Shown: positions 57,854 to 64,000 of the stretch, one piece after another | Position numbering within the stretch: the first letter of the stretch is position 1 | Layout of the letters: every line of letters starts with the position of its first letter | Source: Morganella morganii | GTDB lineage: Bacteria > Pseudomonadota > Gammaproteobacteria > Enterobacterales > Enterobacteriaceae | DNA length: 64,000 nt | Assembly: GCF_019402645.1 (NCBI RefSeq) | Contig: NZ_VKKS01000001.1 | Coordinates: 1,063,572 to 1,127,571 of the forward strand | Direction: 5' to 3' | Notes under the pieces: model-generated | What the model saw: only the letters and a program-made list of their open reading frames with translations | What the model was told of the DNA's origin: nothing | Databases searched by the model: none | Position numbers and translations under genes: made by a program

Positions 57854-58411
57854 ATGAAAGAGTACTTAGCCGGAAGCACGCTGTTATTTGCCAGCTTTAC
57901 CCTTGCGGGACAAACGGACGTGTATCTGAATGAACTTCAGCTCAAATTTACGGAAAACAGCGAACTGTGCCTCGATGAACACAAATGGCCGCAGTTCAGC
58001 TCAAGTCAGTCAGAGCCATGGATGATTTCACGGCTGAATGCGCTGGCTTCTGTCGGTTTTATCAGTGCGAGCATCGAACCGTCAGGTGTGGAATATCAGT
58101 TGACGGAGAAAGGGCAGGAAGCCTGGCAGCCACATGAGGATTTTTGTTACGGCGCACTGCGTATCAGTAAAATCAAGGCGATAGAACCGCAGGGTAACGG
58201 AATCAGTACCGTGTATTTTTACTATGGCGTGACCGGCATGCCGGACTGGGCGCGTGATAAAAATATCCGCTACGCCTACAGTGAAGTGGATACCATTCTC
58301 CGCGGCATGAATAAAGAGGTGATCCAGGTGGATGTCCGCGAAAACCCGGACGGCACACTGGAGCTGCTTAATTACCCGACACCGGCGAGTATCGACGAAG
58401 AAAGCGAATAA
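57854..58411 (+). CDS. Hypothetical protein
   Basis: A 185-residue protein that I do not recognise. The first 18 residues (MKEYLAGSTLLFASFTLA) are hydrophobic and could be a signal peptide or a tucked helix; the lack of a basic head beyond one Lys makes the signal peptide doubtful. The middle, SRLNALASVGFISASIEPSGVEYQLTEKGQEAW, has the look of a winged-helix fragment. The C-terminal part (YFYYGVTGMPDWARDKNIRYAYSEVD) is strand-rich, and the tail is acidic. An AGGAT ribosome site precedes the ATG. It is divergent from yffB and convergent with the NarP-like gene. Confidence 0.65.
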   Translation: MKEYLAGSTLLFASFTLAGQTDVYLNELQLKFTENSELCLDEHKWPQFSSSQSEPWMISRLNALASVGFISASIEPSGVEYQLTEKGQEAWQPHEDFCYGALRISKIKAIEPQGNGISTVYFYYGVTGMPDWARDKNIRYAYSEVDTILRGMNKEVIQVDVRENPDGTLELLNYPTPASIDEESE

Positions 58412-58440
58412 CCCCCGGACAGCAATCCCGGGGATTGCTC

Positions 58441-59070
58441 TCAGCGGGGCAGCCGGTATTTCAGATAGAGCAGGCTGGCTGCGAGCCGTGTGGACACATT
58501 CAGCTTCTTCAGGATATTGCGGATGTGAACTTTCACTGTCTCTTCCGAAATAAATAGTGCCCGTGCAATTTCCTTATTTTTCATCCCGCAGGCCAGTTCT
58601 TTGAGAACATCTGCTTCCCGTTGTGTCAGGTAACTGACCGGATCGTGATAGTGCTCACGTTCCTGCAAAATTTTATAAATGGCTTCACTGAAAATTTTTT
58701 TTCCTTTAAAAGCATTTTTAATCTGACTTAATAAATAATCAACATCGCAATTCTTTAATAAATAACCATCAGCTCCGGCATCAATAGCTGCGTATATATC
58801 ATTCCGTTCCCGGGATTGTGAAAATACCAGAATGTAGCTGGAGATTTTCTTGTGGCGTAATTTTTTGATGAAATCAATACCGGAAAAAGCACGGATATTA
58901 ATATCCAATATAATCATTCTGGGGGTATGTTGATGAATATGACTGAACAAGCCATTGTTGTCAGTGAATTCCGGCATAATGGTTAATGCATAATCCGGCT
59001 GTAAAAGCATTTTAAAGCCATAACGTAACAACGGATGGTCATCAATAACCATAATTGTGTGATGAGGCAT
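58441..59070 (-). CDS. NarP-like response regulator (NarL/FixJ family)
   Basis: A 209-residue regulator. The receiver has DDHPLLRYGFKMLL, Asp56 in MIILDINIRAFSG and DAGADGYLLKNCDVDYLL. A LuxR-type HTH follows: LTQREADVLKELACGMKNKEIARALFISEETVKVHIRNILKKLNV. The C-terminal half follows E. coli NarP (SEQTVKVHIRNLLRKLNVRSR) closely, the receiver less so. E. coli has narQ, the matching sensor, near yffB; here no kinase is present in the window, so it may be an orphan that pairs with a kinase elsewhere. It has higher A+T than its neighbours. Confidence 0.78.
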   Translation of the reverse strand: MPHHTIMVIDDHPLLRYGFKMLLQPDYALTIMPEFTDNNGLFSHIHQHTPRMIILDINIRAFSGIDFIKKLRHKKISSYILVFSQSRERNDIYAAIDAGADGYLLKNCDVDYLLSQIKNAFKGKKIFSEAIYKILQEREHYHDPVSYLTQREADVLKELACGMKNKEIARALFISEETVKVHIRNILKKLNVSTRLAASLLYLKYRLPR

Positions 59071-59523
59071 AGAGTTCTCCCTTGCCGGGTGTATGATATG
59101 AGATGATTTTAATTAAAACAATTTAATTGATATATTAATTATTAAAATACAAAATATATCTTGATCGCCAAGACAATTAATTTTTACTCAAAAGTGTTAT
59201 ATGTGCAAATAACAAAGTAATTAAAAATAATAATATCCCTAATAACATGAAGAATATTATAGGGATGTAATTCATGGTTTAAGACAGGAAAATATAGTTG
59301 GCGGTATAACCGGGGAAGGTCACTATTATCAGGTAACCAATAAGGAATATGTTGTTTTTTTCAACAGGTTCAGCACATTAACTACATGAATATTACACTT
59401 TTTTCACTATTCCGCCATTTATCAGTATACTGTTTATGTAGCGCTGAATAACGTGGCCGGCGGCAGATTTTACGCCGCTGACCCGCCCTGACCCTGTTAT
59501 TAATGCCTGTAAAGGATCCTGAA
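59071..59523. other. AT-rich intergenic region upstream of maeB
   Basis: About 450 bases with no convincing gene. It should hold the promoters of the NarP-like gene and maeB. A near-perfect inverted repeat, ATCCCTAATA / TATTATAGGGAT, spans 59235-59266. A minus-strand or plus-strand start codon with ribosome site was not found; an open plus-strand stretch between about 59246 and 59385 lacks a start codon. Confidence 0.45.
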
Positions 59524-61803
59524 ATGGACGAACAATTAAAACAAAGTGCCCTCGAGTTTCATCAGTTTCCGTCTCCCGGTAAAATTACCGTCACGCCGAC
59601 CAAACCGCTGACCACCCAGCGTGATCTGGCACTGGCCTATTCGCCGGGAGTTGCGGCTCCCTGCCTTGAAATTGCAGATGATCCGCTGGCGGCCTACAAA
59701 TATACCGCCAAAGGTAACCTGGTTGCGGTAATCTCCAACGGCAGTGCGGTGCTCGGCCTCGGTAATATCGGGGCACTGGCCGGTAAGCCGGTAATGGAAG
59801 GAAAAGGTGTCTTATTTAAAAAGTTCTCCGGCGTGGATGTCTTTGATATTGAAGTCAATGAATCCGACCCGGACAAACTGGTGGATATCATCGCATCCCT
59901 GGAGCCGACATTCGGCGGCATCAATCTGGAAGATATCAAAGCACCGGAATGTTTCTATATTGAAAAGAAACTGCGTGAACGCATGAAAATCCCGGTTTTC
60001 CATGATGACCAGCACGGTACCGCGATTATCAGTACTGCCGCAGTGCTTAACGGATTGCGTATCGTTAATAAGGCGATTGGTGATGTCCGTCTGGTGGTAT
60101 CCGGTGCGGGTGCGGCTTCTGTGGCCTGTATGAACCTGATGGTGCTGATGGGGCTGAAACGTGACAATATCATTGTTTGTGACTCCAAAGGGGTTATCTA
60201 TAAAGGCCGCGAGGCCAATATGGCGGAAACCAAAGCAGCTTATGCCATTGACGATAACGGTATGCGCACCCTGGCGGATGCGATGCCGGGCGCGGATATT
60301 TTCCTCGGCTGTTCCGGGCCGGGTGTACTGACACCGGAGATGGTCAAAGGCATGGCGCGTGACCCGCTGATTCTGGCACTGGCTAACCCGGAACCTGAAA
60401 TTCTGCCGCCGGCGGCACTGGCTGTCCGGCCGGATGCCATCATCTGTACCGGGCGTTCTGATTACCCGAATCAGGTAAATAATGTGCTCTGCTTCCCGTT
60501 CATTTTCCGCGGAGCGCTGGATGCCGGCGCAACGGCAATTAATGAAGAGATGAAACTGGCTTGTGTAAAAGCGATTGCTGATCTGGCACTGGCAGAGCAG
60601 AGTGAACAGGTTGCCTTCGCTTACGGCGGTCAGGAATTATCTTTCGGCCGCGAATATGTTATCCCGAAACCGTTTGATCCGCGTCTTATCCTGAAAATCG
60701 CCCCGGCAGTGGCAAAAGCGGCAATGGAAACCGGGGTGGCGACACGACCGATAGAGGACTTCAGCGTCTATCTGGAACACCTCAATGAGTTTGTCTACAA
60801 AACCACACTGTTTATGAAGCCGGTTTTCTCCATGGCACGCAAAGACCGTAAACGTATCGTGCTGGCCGAAGGGGAAGAACCGCGTATGCTGCATGCAACG
60901 CAGGAACTGGTCAGCATGGGGCTGGCGTATCCGATCCTGATCGGCCGTCCTGATGTGATTGAAATGCGAATCAAAAAACTGGGACTGCAAATTGTGCCGG
61001 ATCAGGATTTTGAAATCGTGAATAATGAAAGTGACCCGCGTTTCGCCGAATACTGGCAGGAATATTATCAGCTGATGAAACGCAAGGGCGTGACACAGGA
61101 ACAGGCACGCCGTGCGATTATCACCAATCCGACCAGCATCGGTGCCATTATGGTGCACCGTGGCGAGGCGGACGGCATGATCTGCGGAATTGTCGGTGAT
61201 TATCATGAACATTACCGGATTGTGGAAAATGTGTTTGGTTTCCACGAAGGCGTACATACGGCAGGGGCGATGAATGCGCTCAGTCTGCCGACCGGTAACA
61301 CTTTTATCGCCGATACCTATGTGCATGATGATCCGACAGCAGAACAGCTGGCCGAAATTACGCTGATGGCTGCGGCAGCGGTGCGCCGGTTTGGTATTGA
61401 GCCGAAAGTGGCACTGTTGTCCCGCTCCAGCTTTGGCTCCTGTCCGTCACCGTCCGCAGAGAAAATGCGTGACACACTGGCATTGATCCGTGAGCGGGAA
61501 CCCTCACTGGAGATCGACGGGGAAATGCACGGCGATGCGGCACTGGTGGAAGCTATCCGCCGTGACCTGATGCCGGACAGCCCGCTGAAAGGTGCGGCAA
61601 ATCTGCTGATTATGCCGAACGGGGAAGCAGCCCGCATCAGTTATAACCTGCTGCGCGTGACTACCTCTGAAGGGGTAACAGTCGGCCCTGTACTGATGGG
61701 GATTAACAAACCGGTGCATATTCTGACTTCTATTTCCTCCGTGCGGCGTATCGTCAACATGGTGGCGCTGGCGGCGGTGGAAGCACAGACTCAGCCACTG
61801 TAA
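59524..61803 (+). CDS. maeB: NADP-dependent malic enzyme MaeB
   Basis: A 759-residue protein, same length as E. coli MaeB. Residues 1-425 form the malic-enzyme part ([23 protein letters not shown](P) loop [13 protein letters not shown]), and residues 430-759 a phosphotransacetylase-like regulatory domain ([18 protein letters not shown], then [15 protein letters not shown]). It converts malate to pyruvate with NADP+ and Mg2+. The ATG at 59524 with an AAGGA site is chosen over an ATG 7 codons earlier because the family begins MD-x-QLKQSAL. Confidence 0.95.
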   Translation: MDEQLKQSALEFHQFPSPGKITVTPTKPLTTQRDLALAYSPGVAAPCLEIADDPLAAYKYTAKGNLVAVISNGSAVLGLGNIGALAGKPVMEGKGVLFKKFSGVDVFDIEVNESDPDKLVDIIASLEPTFGGINLEDIKAPECFYIEKKLRERMKIPVFHDDQHGTAIISTAAVLNGLRIVNKAIGDVRLVVSGAGAASVACMNLMVLMGLKRDNIIVCDSKGVIYKGREANMAETKAAYAIDDNGMRTLADAMPGADIFLGCSGPGVLTPEMVKGMARDPLILALANPEPEILPPAALAVRPDAIICTGRSDYPNQVNNVLCFPFIFRGALDAGATAINEEMKLACVKAIADLALAEQSEQVAFAYGGQELSFGREYVIPKPFDPRLILKIAPAVAKAAMETGVATRPIEDFSVYLEHLNEFVYKTTLFMKPVFSMARKDRKRIVLAEGEEPRMLHATQELVSMGLAYPILIGRPDVIEMRIKKLGLQIVPDQDFEIVNNESDPRFAEYWQEYYQLMKRKGVTQEQARRAIITNPTSIGAIMVHRGEADGMICGIVGDYHEHYRIVENVFGFHEGVHTAGAMNALSLPTGNTFIADTYVHDDPTAEQLAEITLMAAAAVRRFGIEPKVALLSRSSFGSCPSPSAEKMRDTLALIREREPSLEIDGEMHGDAALVEAIRRDLMPDSPLKGAANLLIMPNGEAARISYNLLRVTTSEGVTVGPVLMGINKPVHILTSISSVRRIVNMVALAAVEAQTQPL

Positions 61804-61821
61804 AACAAAGCCGTAAACCAA

Positions 61822-61841
61822 ACGCCCCGGCAACGGGGCGT
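61822..61841 (+). terminator. Hairpin between maeB and the VOC gene
   Basis: ACGCCCCG-GCAA-CGGGGCGT, a perfect 8-bp stem with a stable tetraloop 18 bases past the maeB stop. No T tract follows; it could give partial termination or RNA protection. The next ATG is 15 bases later. Confidence 0.6.
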
Positions 61842-61855
61842 CATACAGGAAATGT

Positions 61856-62245
61856 ATGCTGAAGATTGAAAAAGTGGATCATATTGCCGTGATTGCCTCT
61901 GATCTTGCGGCCAGCCAGGCGTTTTATTGTGATGTGCCGGGATTTACAGTGATTAGTGAACACTACCGCGCTGAACGGGATTCTCACAAAGTCGATCTGG
62001 CGCTGAACGGGGAGTATCTTCCGGAGCTTTTTACCTTCCCGGCAAGTCCGGCGCGGGTAACACAACCGGAAGCCTGTGGTTTGCGCTATCTGGCATTTTC
62101 AGTACAGGATCTGACCGCATGGAAAACTCACCTGAAACAATGCGGCGTCTGTTGTGACAGCATCCGTACTGATGAATTTACCGGCAAATCATTTTTCTTC
62201 TGTTTTGACCCGGATAATCTGCCGGTGGAGTTTTATGCCCGCTGA
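61856..62245 (+). CDS. gloA2: VOC family protein, YaeR/GloA2-like
   Basis: A 129-residue vicinal-oxygen-chelate protein resembling E. coli YaeR (GloA2): KVDHIAVIASDLAASQAFYCDVPGFTVISEHYR, LALNGEYLPELFTFP, EACGLRYLAFSV and DPDNLPVEFYAR. The metal-ligand pattern His-Glu-His/Glu is partly kept (DHIAV, ELF, EFY). E. coli GloA2 is annotated as a glyoxalase-like protein of uncertain role. Its ATG follows a hairpin after maeB with an AGGA site, so it may be read as a second gene of that unit. Confidence 0.87.
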   Translation: MLKIEKVDHIAVIASDLAASQAFYCDVPGFTVISEHYRAERDSHKVDLALNGEYLPELFTFPASPARVTQPEACGLRYLAFSVQDLTAWKTHLKQCGVCCDSIRTDEFTGKSFFFCFDPDNLPVEFYAR

Positions 62246-62250
62246 CGGAT

Positions 62251-62328
62251 AAAAAAAAGCCAGCGCGATGGCTGGCTGAGAAACTTCGAAATACTGGAAG
62301 CAATGTGAGCAATGTCGTTTGTCAATAC
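62251..62328 (-). ncRNA. ryhB: RyhB small RNA
   Basis: Minus-strand sequence CGACATTGCTCACATTGC followed by TTCCAGTATT matches the pairing core of E. coli RyhB without a mismatch over about 27 bases. It ends in AGCCAGC-CATCGC-GCTGGCT and eight T, the RyhB-type terminator. A -10-like TAAATT at about 62335-62340 puts the start near 62328 (about 78 nt); the exact start is an estimate. A Fur box lies just upstream. RyhB represses iron-using proteins (sodB, sdh and others) when iron is low, with Hfq. In E. coli it is between yhhX and yhhY; here it lies between gloA2 and htpX. Confidence 0.92.
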
Positions 62329-62356
62329 CTTAGTAATTTACTCAGGTACCGACAAC

Positions 62357-62375
62357 GAGAATGATAATTTTTCCT
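62357..62375. promoter_or_regulatory. Fur box of ryhB
   Basis: GAGAATGATAAT (62357-62368) matches 11 of the first 12 positions of the Fur consensus GATAATGATAATCATTATC; the second arm is weaker. It lies about 30 bases upstream of the inferred RyhB start, overlapping the likely -35 region, which is where Fur represses ryhB in E. coli. Confidence 0.75.
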
Positions 62376-62515
62376 ATTTAAAAAGTAAAGTGATTTTTTA
62401 ATAAAAAACGATGATTATCTGCACAGCAAGCCAGATCGCACAAAACATCAAAAGGTTGTTTTATTAAAATTAAGTGTAAAGTTGTTTAATAATTAAAGTT
62501 ATTACGTTAAAAAGC

Positions 62516-62543
62516 CTTGAAATATGGCAAAATATCCTTATTT
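62516..62543 (+). promoter_or_regulatory. Sigma-32-like promoter of htpX
   Basis: CTTGAA, 14 bases, then CCTTATTT (consensus CTTGAA, 13-15 bases, CCCCATNT; 6 of 8 in the -10). It ends 45 bases before the htpX start codon. htpX is a heat-shock gene in E. coli, so the match is meaningful, but it was found by eye. Confidence 0.5.
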
Positions 62544-62587
62544 TCTGAGGCATATGATGGGCACACTATTTAAAGGATCATACTGAT

Positions 62588-63469
62588 ATGATGCGGATTG
62601 CATTATTTTTACTCACAAACCTGGCCGTAATGGTCGTCTTCGGCATTATTCTGTCGCTGACCGGCGTTCAGAGCCGAAGTGTGACCGGACTGATGATTAT
62701 GGCTGGATTATTTGGTTTCGGCGGTGCATTTGTGTCATTGCTGATGTCAAAATGGATGGCGCTGCGTTCTGTCGGCGGGCAGGTGATCACCAATCCGTCC
62801 ACTCAAACCGAGCGCTGGCTGGTGGAAACGGTACGCCGTCAGGCACAGCAGGCCGGTATCGGCATGCCGGAAGTGGCGATTTACCATGCACCGGACATTA
62901 ACGCTTTTGCAACCGGTGCGCGCCGTGATGCGTCGCTGGTGGCGGTCAGCACCGGATTACTGGAAAATATGAGCCGCGATGAGGCGGAGGCAGTTATCGC
63001 TCACGAAATCAGCCATATCGCGAATGGTGACATGGTGACCATGACGTTGTTACAGGGTGTGGTAAACACCTTTGTTATCTTTATTTCCCGGATTCTGGCA
63101 CAGCTGGCGGCGGGGTTTATGTCAAATAACAATAACGAAAATTCCGGCAGCCAGGGTAACCCGATGATTTATTTTGCGGTATCGATGGTGCTGGAGGTTG
63201 TGTTCGGTATTCTGGCCAGCATTATCACCATGTGGTTCTCACGCCGCCGTGAATTCTATGCTGACGCGGGTTCCGCAAAGCTGGTGGGCCGCGAGAAAAT
63301 GATCGCCGCACTGCAACGCCTGAAAACCAGCTACGAGCCGCAGGAAGAGGGCAGTATGATGGCGTTTTGTATCAACGGCCGTAATAAATCGTTCAGCGAA
63401 CTGTTTTTATCACACCCGCCGCTGGATAAGCGTATTGAAGCACTGCGCAGCGGTGAATTCCTGAATTAA
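62588..63469 (+). CDS. htpX: Membrane metalloprotease HtpX
   Basis: A 293-residue M48B protease, the same length as in E. coli. Two N-terminal membrane spans (about residues 4-24 and 33-53) are followed by [32 protein letters not shown], the zinc motif [18 protein letters not shown] and the downstream ligand in [25 protein letters not shown]. It degrades damaged membrane proteins with FtsH in the envelope-stress response. AAGGAT precedes the ATG. A terminator follows. Confidence 0.96.
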   Translation: MMRIALFLLTNLAVMVVFGIILSLTGVQSRSVTGLMIMAGLFGFGGAFVSLLMSKWMALRSVGGQVITNPSTQTERWLVETVRRQAQQAGIGMPEVAIYHAPDINAFATGARRDASLVAVSTGLLENMSRDEAEAVIAHEISHIANGDMVTMTLLQGVVNTFVIFISRILAQLAAGFMSNNNNENSGSQGNPMIYFAVSMVLEVVFGILASIITMWFSRRREFYADAGSAKLVGREKMIAALQRLKTSYEPQEEGSMMAFCINGRNKSFSELFLSHPPLDKRIEALRSGEFLN

Positions 63470-63486
63470 TCACGACCATGATGATG

Positions 63487-63522
63487 AAAAGGCTGTAACG
63501 CAGAGCGTTATGGCCTTTTTTA
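63487..63522 (+). terminator. Terminator after htpX
   Basis: AAAAGGC-TGTAACGC-AGA-GCGTTAT-GGCCTTTTTTA; the stem is slightly imperfect, followed by six T, 17 bases past the stop codon. Confidence 0.85.
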
Positions 63523-63856
63523 TACCGGTTTGCGGAGGGCGTCAGCGATAATGCCGGGTCTGTGGCACTAACCGGCGGCAGAGTAGCTTTTACAAATTTA
63601 CTTTTCAGAAAAAATCCGGGTCAGGGTATTGCACTGGAACTGGTATCAGTGCGAATCTTGCTATTAGTATAGAAAAGCAGGCCAAAAAACTGTTCGGATA
63701 GTTAACCCGCTGACTGTTAATTATGACCCGGTACTAAGTCGAAAGCACCGGGACTAAAAGTGAGCTTGCGCTTTCACAGGGATTATGGAATATTGCAATT
63801 TAACTTAAGTATCGAAGTGATGTCGGTGCTGTATTTTGTCTGATGTAAGGGAATAC
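63523..63856. other. Probable gene-remnant region with hairpins
   Basis: No intact gene. One plus-strand stretch without a start reads DNAGSVALTGGRVAFTNLLF then RKNPGQGIALELVS, which looks like a protein fragment, but I cannot name a family. A CCCGGT / ACCGGG hairpin lies at 63726-63752. The region may be the edge of another accessory segment that continues past the window. Confidence 0.35.
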
Positions 63857-64000
63857 ATGAGCGATAAAAAGTATGATCCGACAATGAGCGGCTATCTCGG
63901 AGACATTCTGAGCGGAAAAGCCAGAATCAATGAGCTTCGCCCTCAGCATGAGTTCTTTGATGCTATCGGACTGGAAAAACAGTTACGGGATAATGAACGC
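63857..64000 (+). CDS. Hypothetical protein (5' part, cut by window end)
   Basis: An ATG with an AAGGGAA site opens a frame that is still open at the right edge (48 codons): MSDKKYDPTMSGYLGDILSG then KARINELRPQHEFFDAIGLE. The sequence is hydrophilic and has no signal peptide. I recognise no family; the gene must be judged with the downstream sequence. Confidence 0.6.
   Translation, partial: MSDKKYDPTMSGYLGDILSGKARINELRPQHEFFDAIGLEKQLRDNER

Overview
The window is chromosomal DNA from a member of the Enterobacterales. Gene content, order and protein similarity match the Escherichia coli core genome, but GC is about 50%, mgtE follows ppx, and several neighbours are missing (mdtD, ynbB, narQ/acrD). 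Morganella or a close relative in the Morganellaceae is my best guess; this is an inference from recalled gene content, not a search result. No rRNA, tRNA, intact IS element or CRISPR array was seen.

Layout. 1-13.3 kb: the 5' end of fbaB, yegS, trhP (yegQ), an unrecognised membrane protein, then the envelope-stress/efflux cluster mdtABC-baeSR on the minus strand (no mdtD). 13.5-16.9 kb: a small lipoprotein, a frameshifted small exported protein, a DoxX-family protein behind a Fur-like site, and an MHS-type transporter. 16.9-22.7 kb: ppk-ppx-mgtE (polyphosphate and Mg2+) and speG. 22.9-27.2 kb: a Cdd1-like HhH protein, purMN and upp-uraA, with a PurR operator between purM and upp. 27.3-36.3 kb: an AT-rich accessory island that splits the upp-uraA / hda / yfgD-bepA order. 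It holds three short two-partner-secretion (TPS) domain proteins, a degraded TpsA/CdiA-like 5' fragment, a degraded CdiI-type immunity gene broken at a 7-bp tandem repeat, hda, and a ynbA-ynbC-ynbD lipid-related operon with an extra membrane protein.

36.3-50.1 kb: yfgD-bepA, perM, bcp-gcvR, dapA-bamC, a GT2 glycosyltransferase plus an MFS transporter inserted before purC (which has its own PurR box), then ypfJ, a DUF441 gene, tmcA and ypfN. 50.2-53.3 kb: the scar of a lambda-type prophage (integrase pseudogene and an Ig-like fragment) that now carries two universal-stress genes, two overlapping micro-ORFs, a 40-residue lipoprotein and a possible 42-residue ORF. 53.3-59.1 kb: a benzoylformate-decarboxylase-like enzyme with Tyr where the reference enzyme has catalytic His, ybaN behind a Fur-like site, an M15 peptidase translationally coupled to dapE, yffB, an unknown gene and a NarP-like regulator. 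59.5-64 kb: maeB, a yaeR-like gene, a clear RyhB small RNA with a Fur box, htpX with a sigma-32-like promoter, and a gene cut by the window end.

Themes. Purine control (purMN, purC, PurR), envelope quality control (BaeSR, BepA, BamC, HtpX) and iron control (RyhB plus two other Fur-like sites) recur. The most unusual material is the TPS/CDI island: apparently intact mini-TPS proteins beside a decayed contact-dependent-inhibition module, with no TpsB transporter gene in view.
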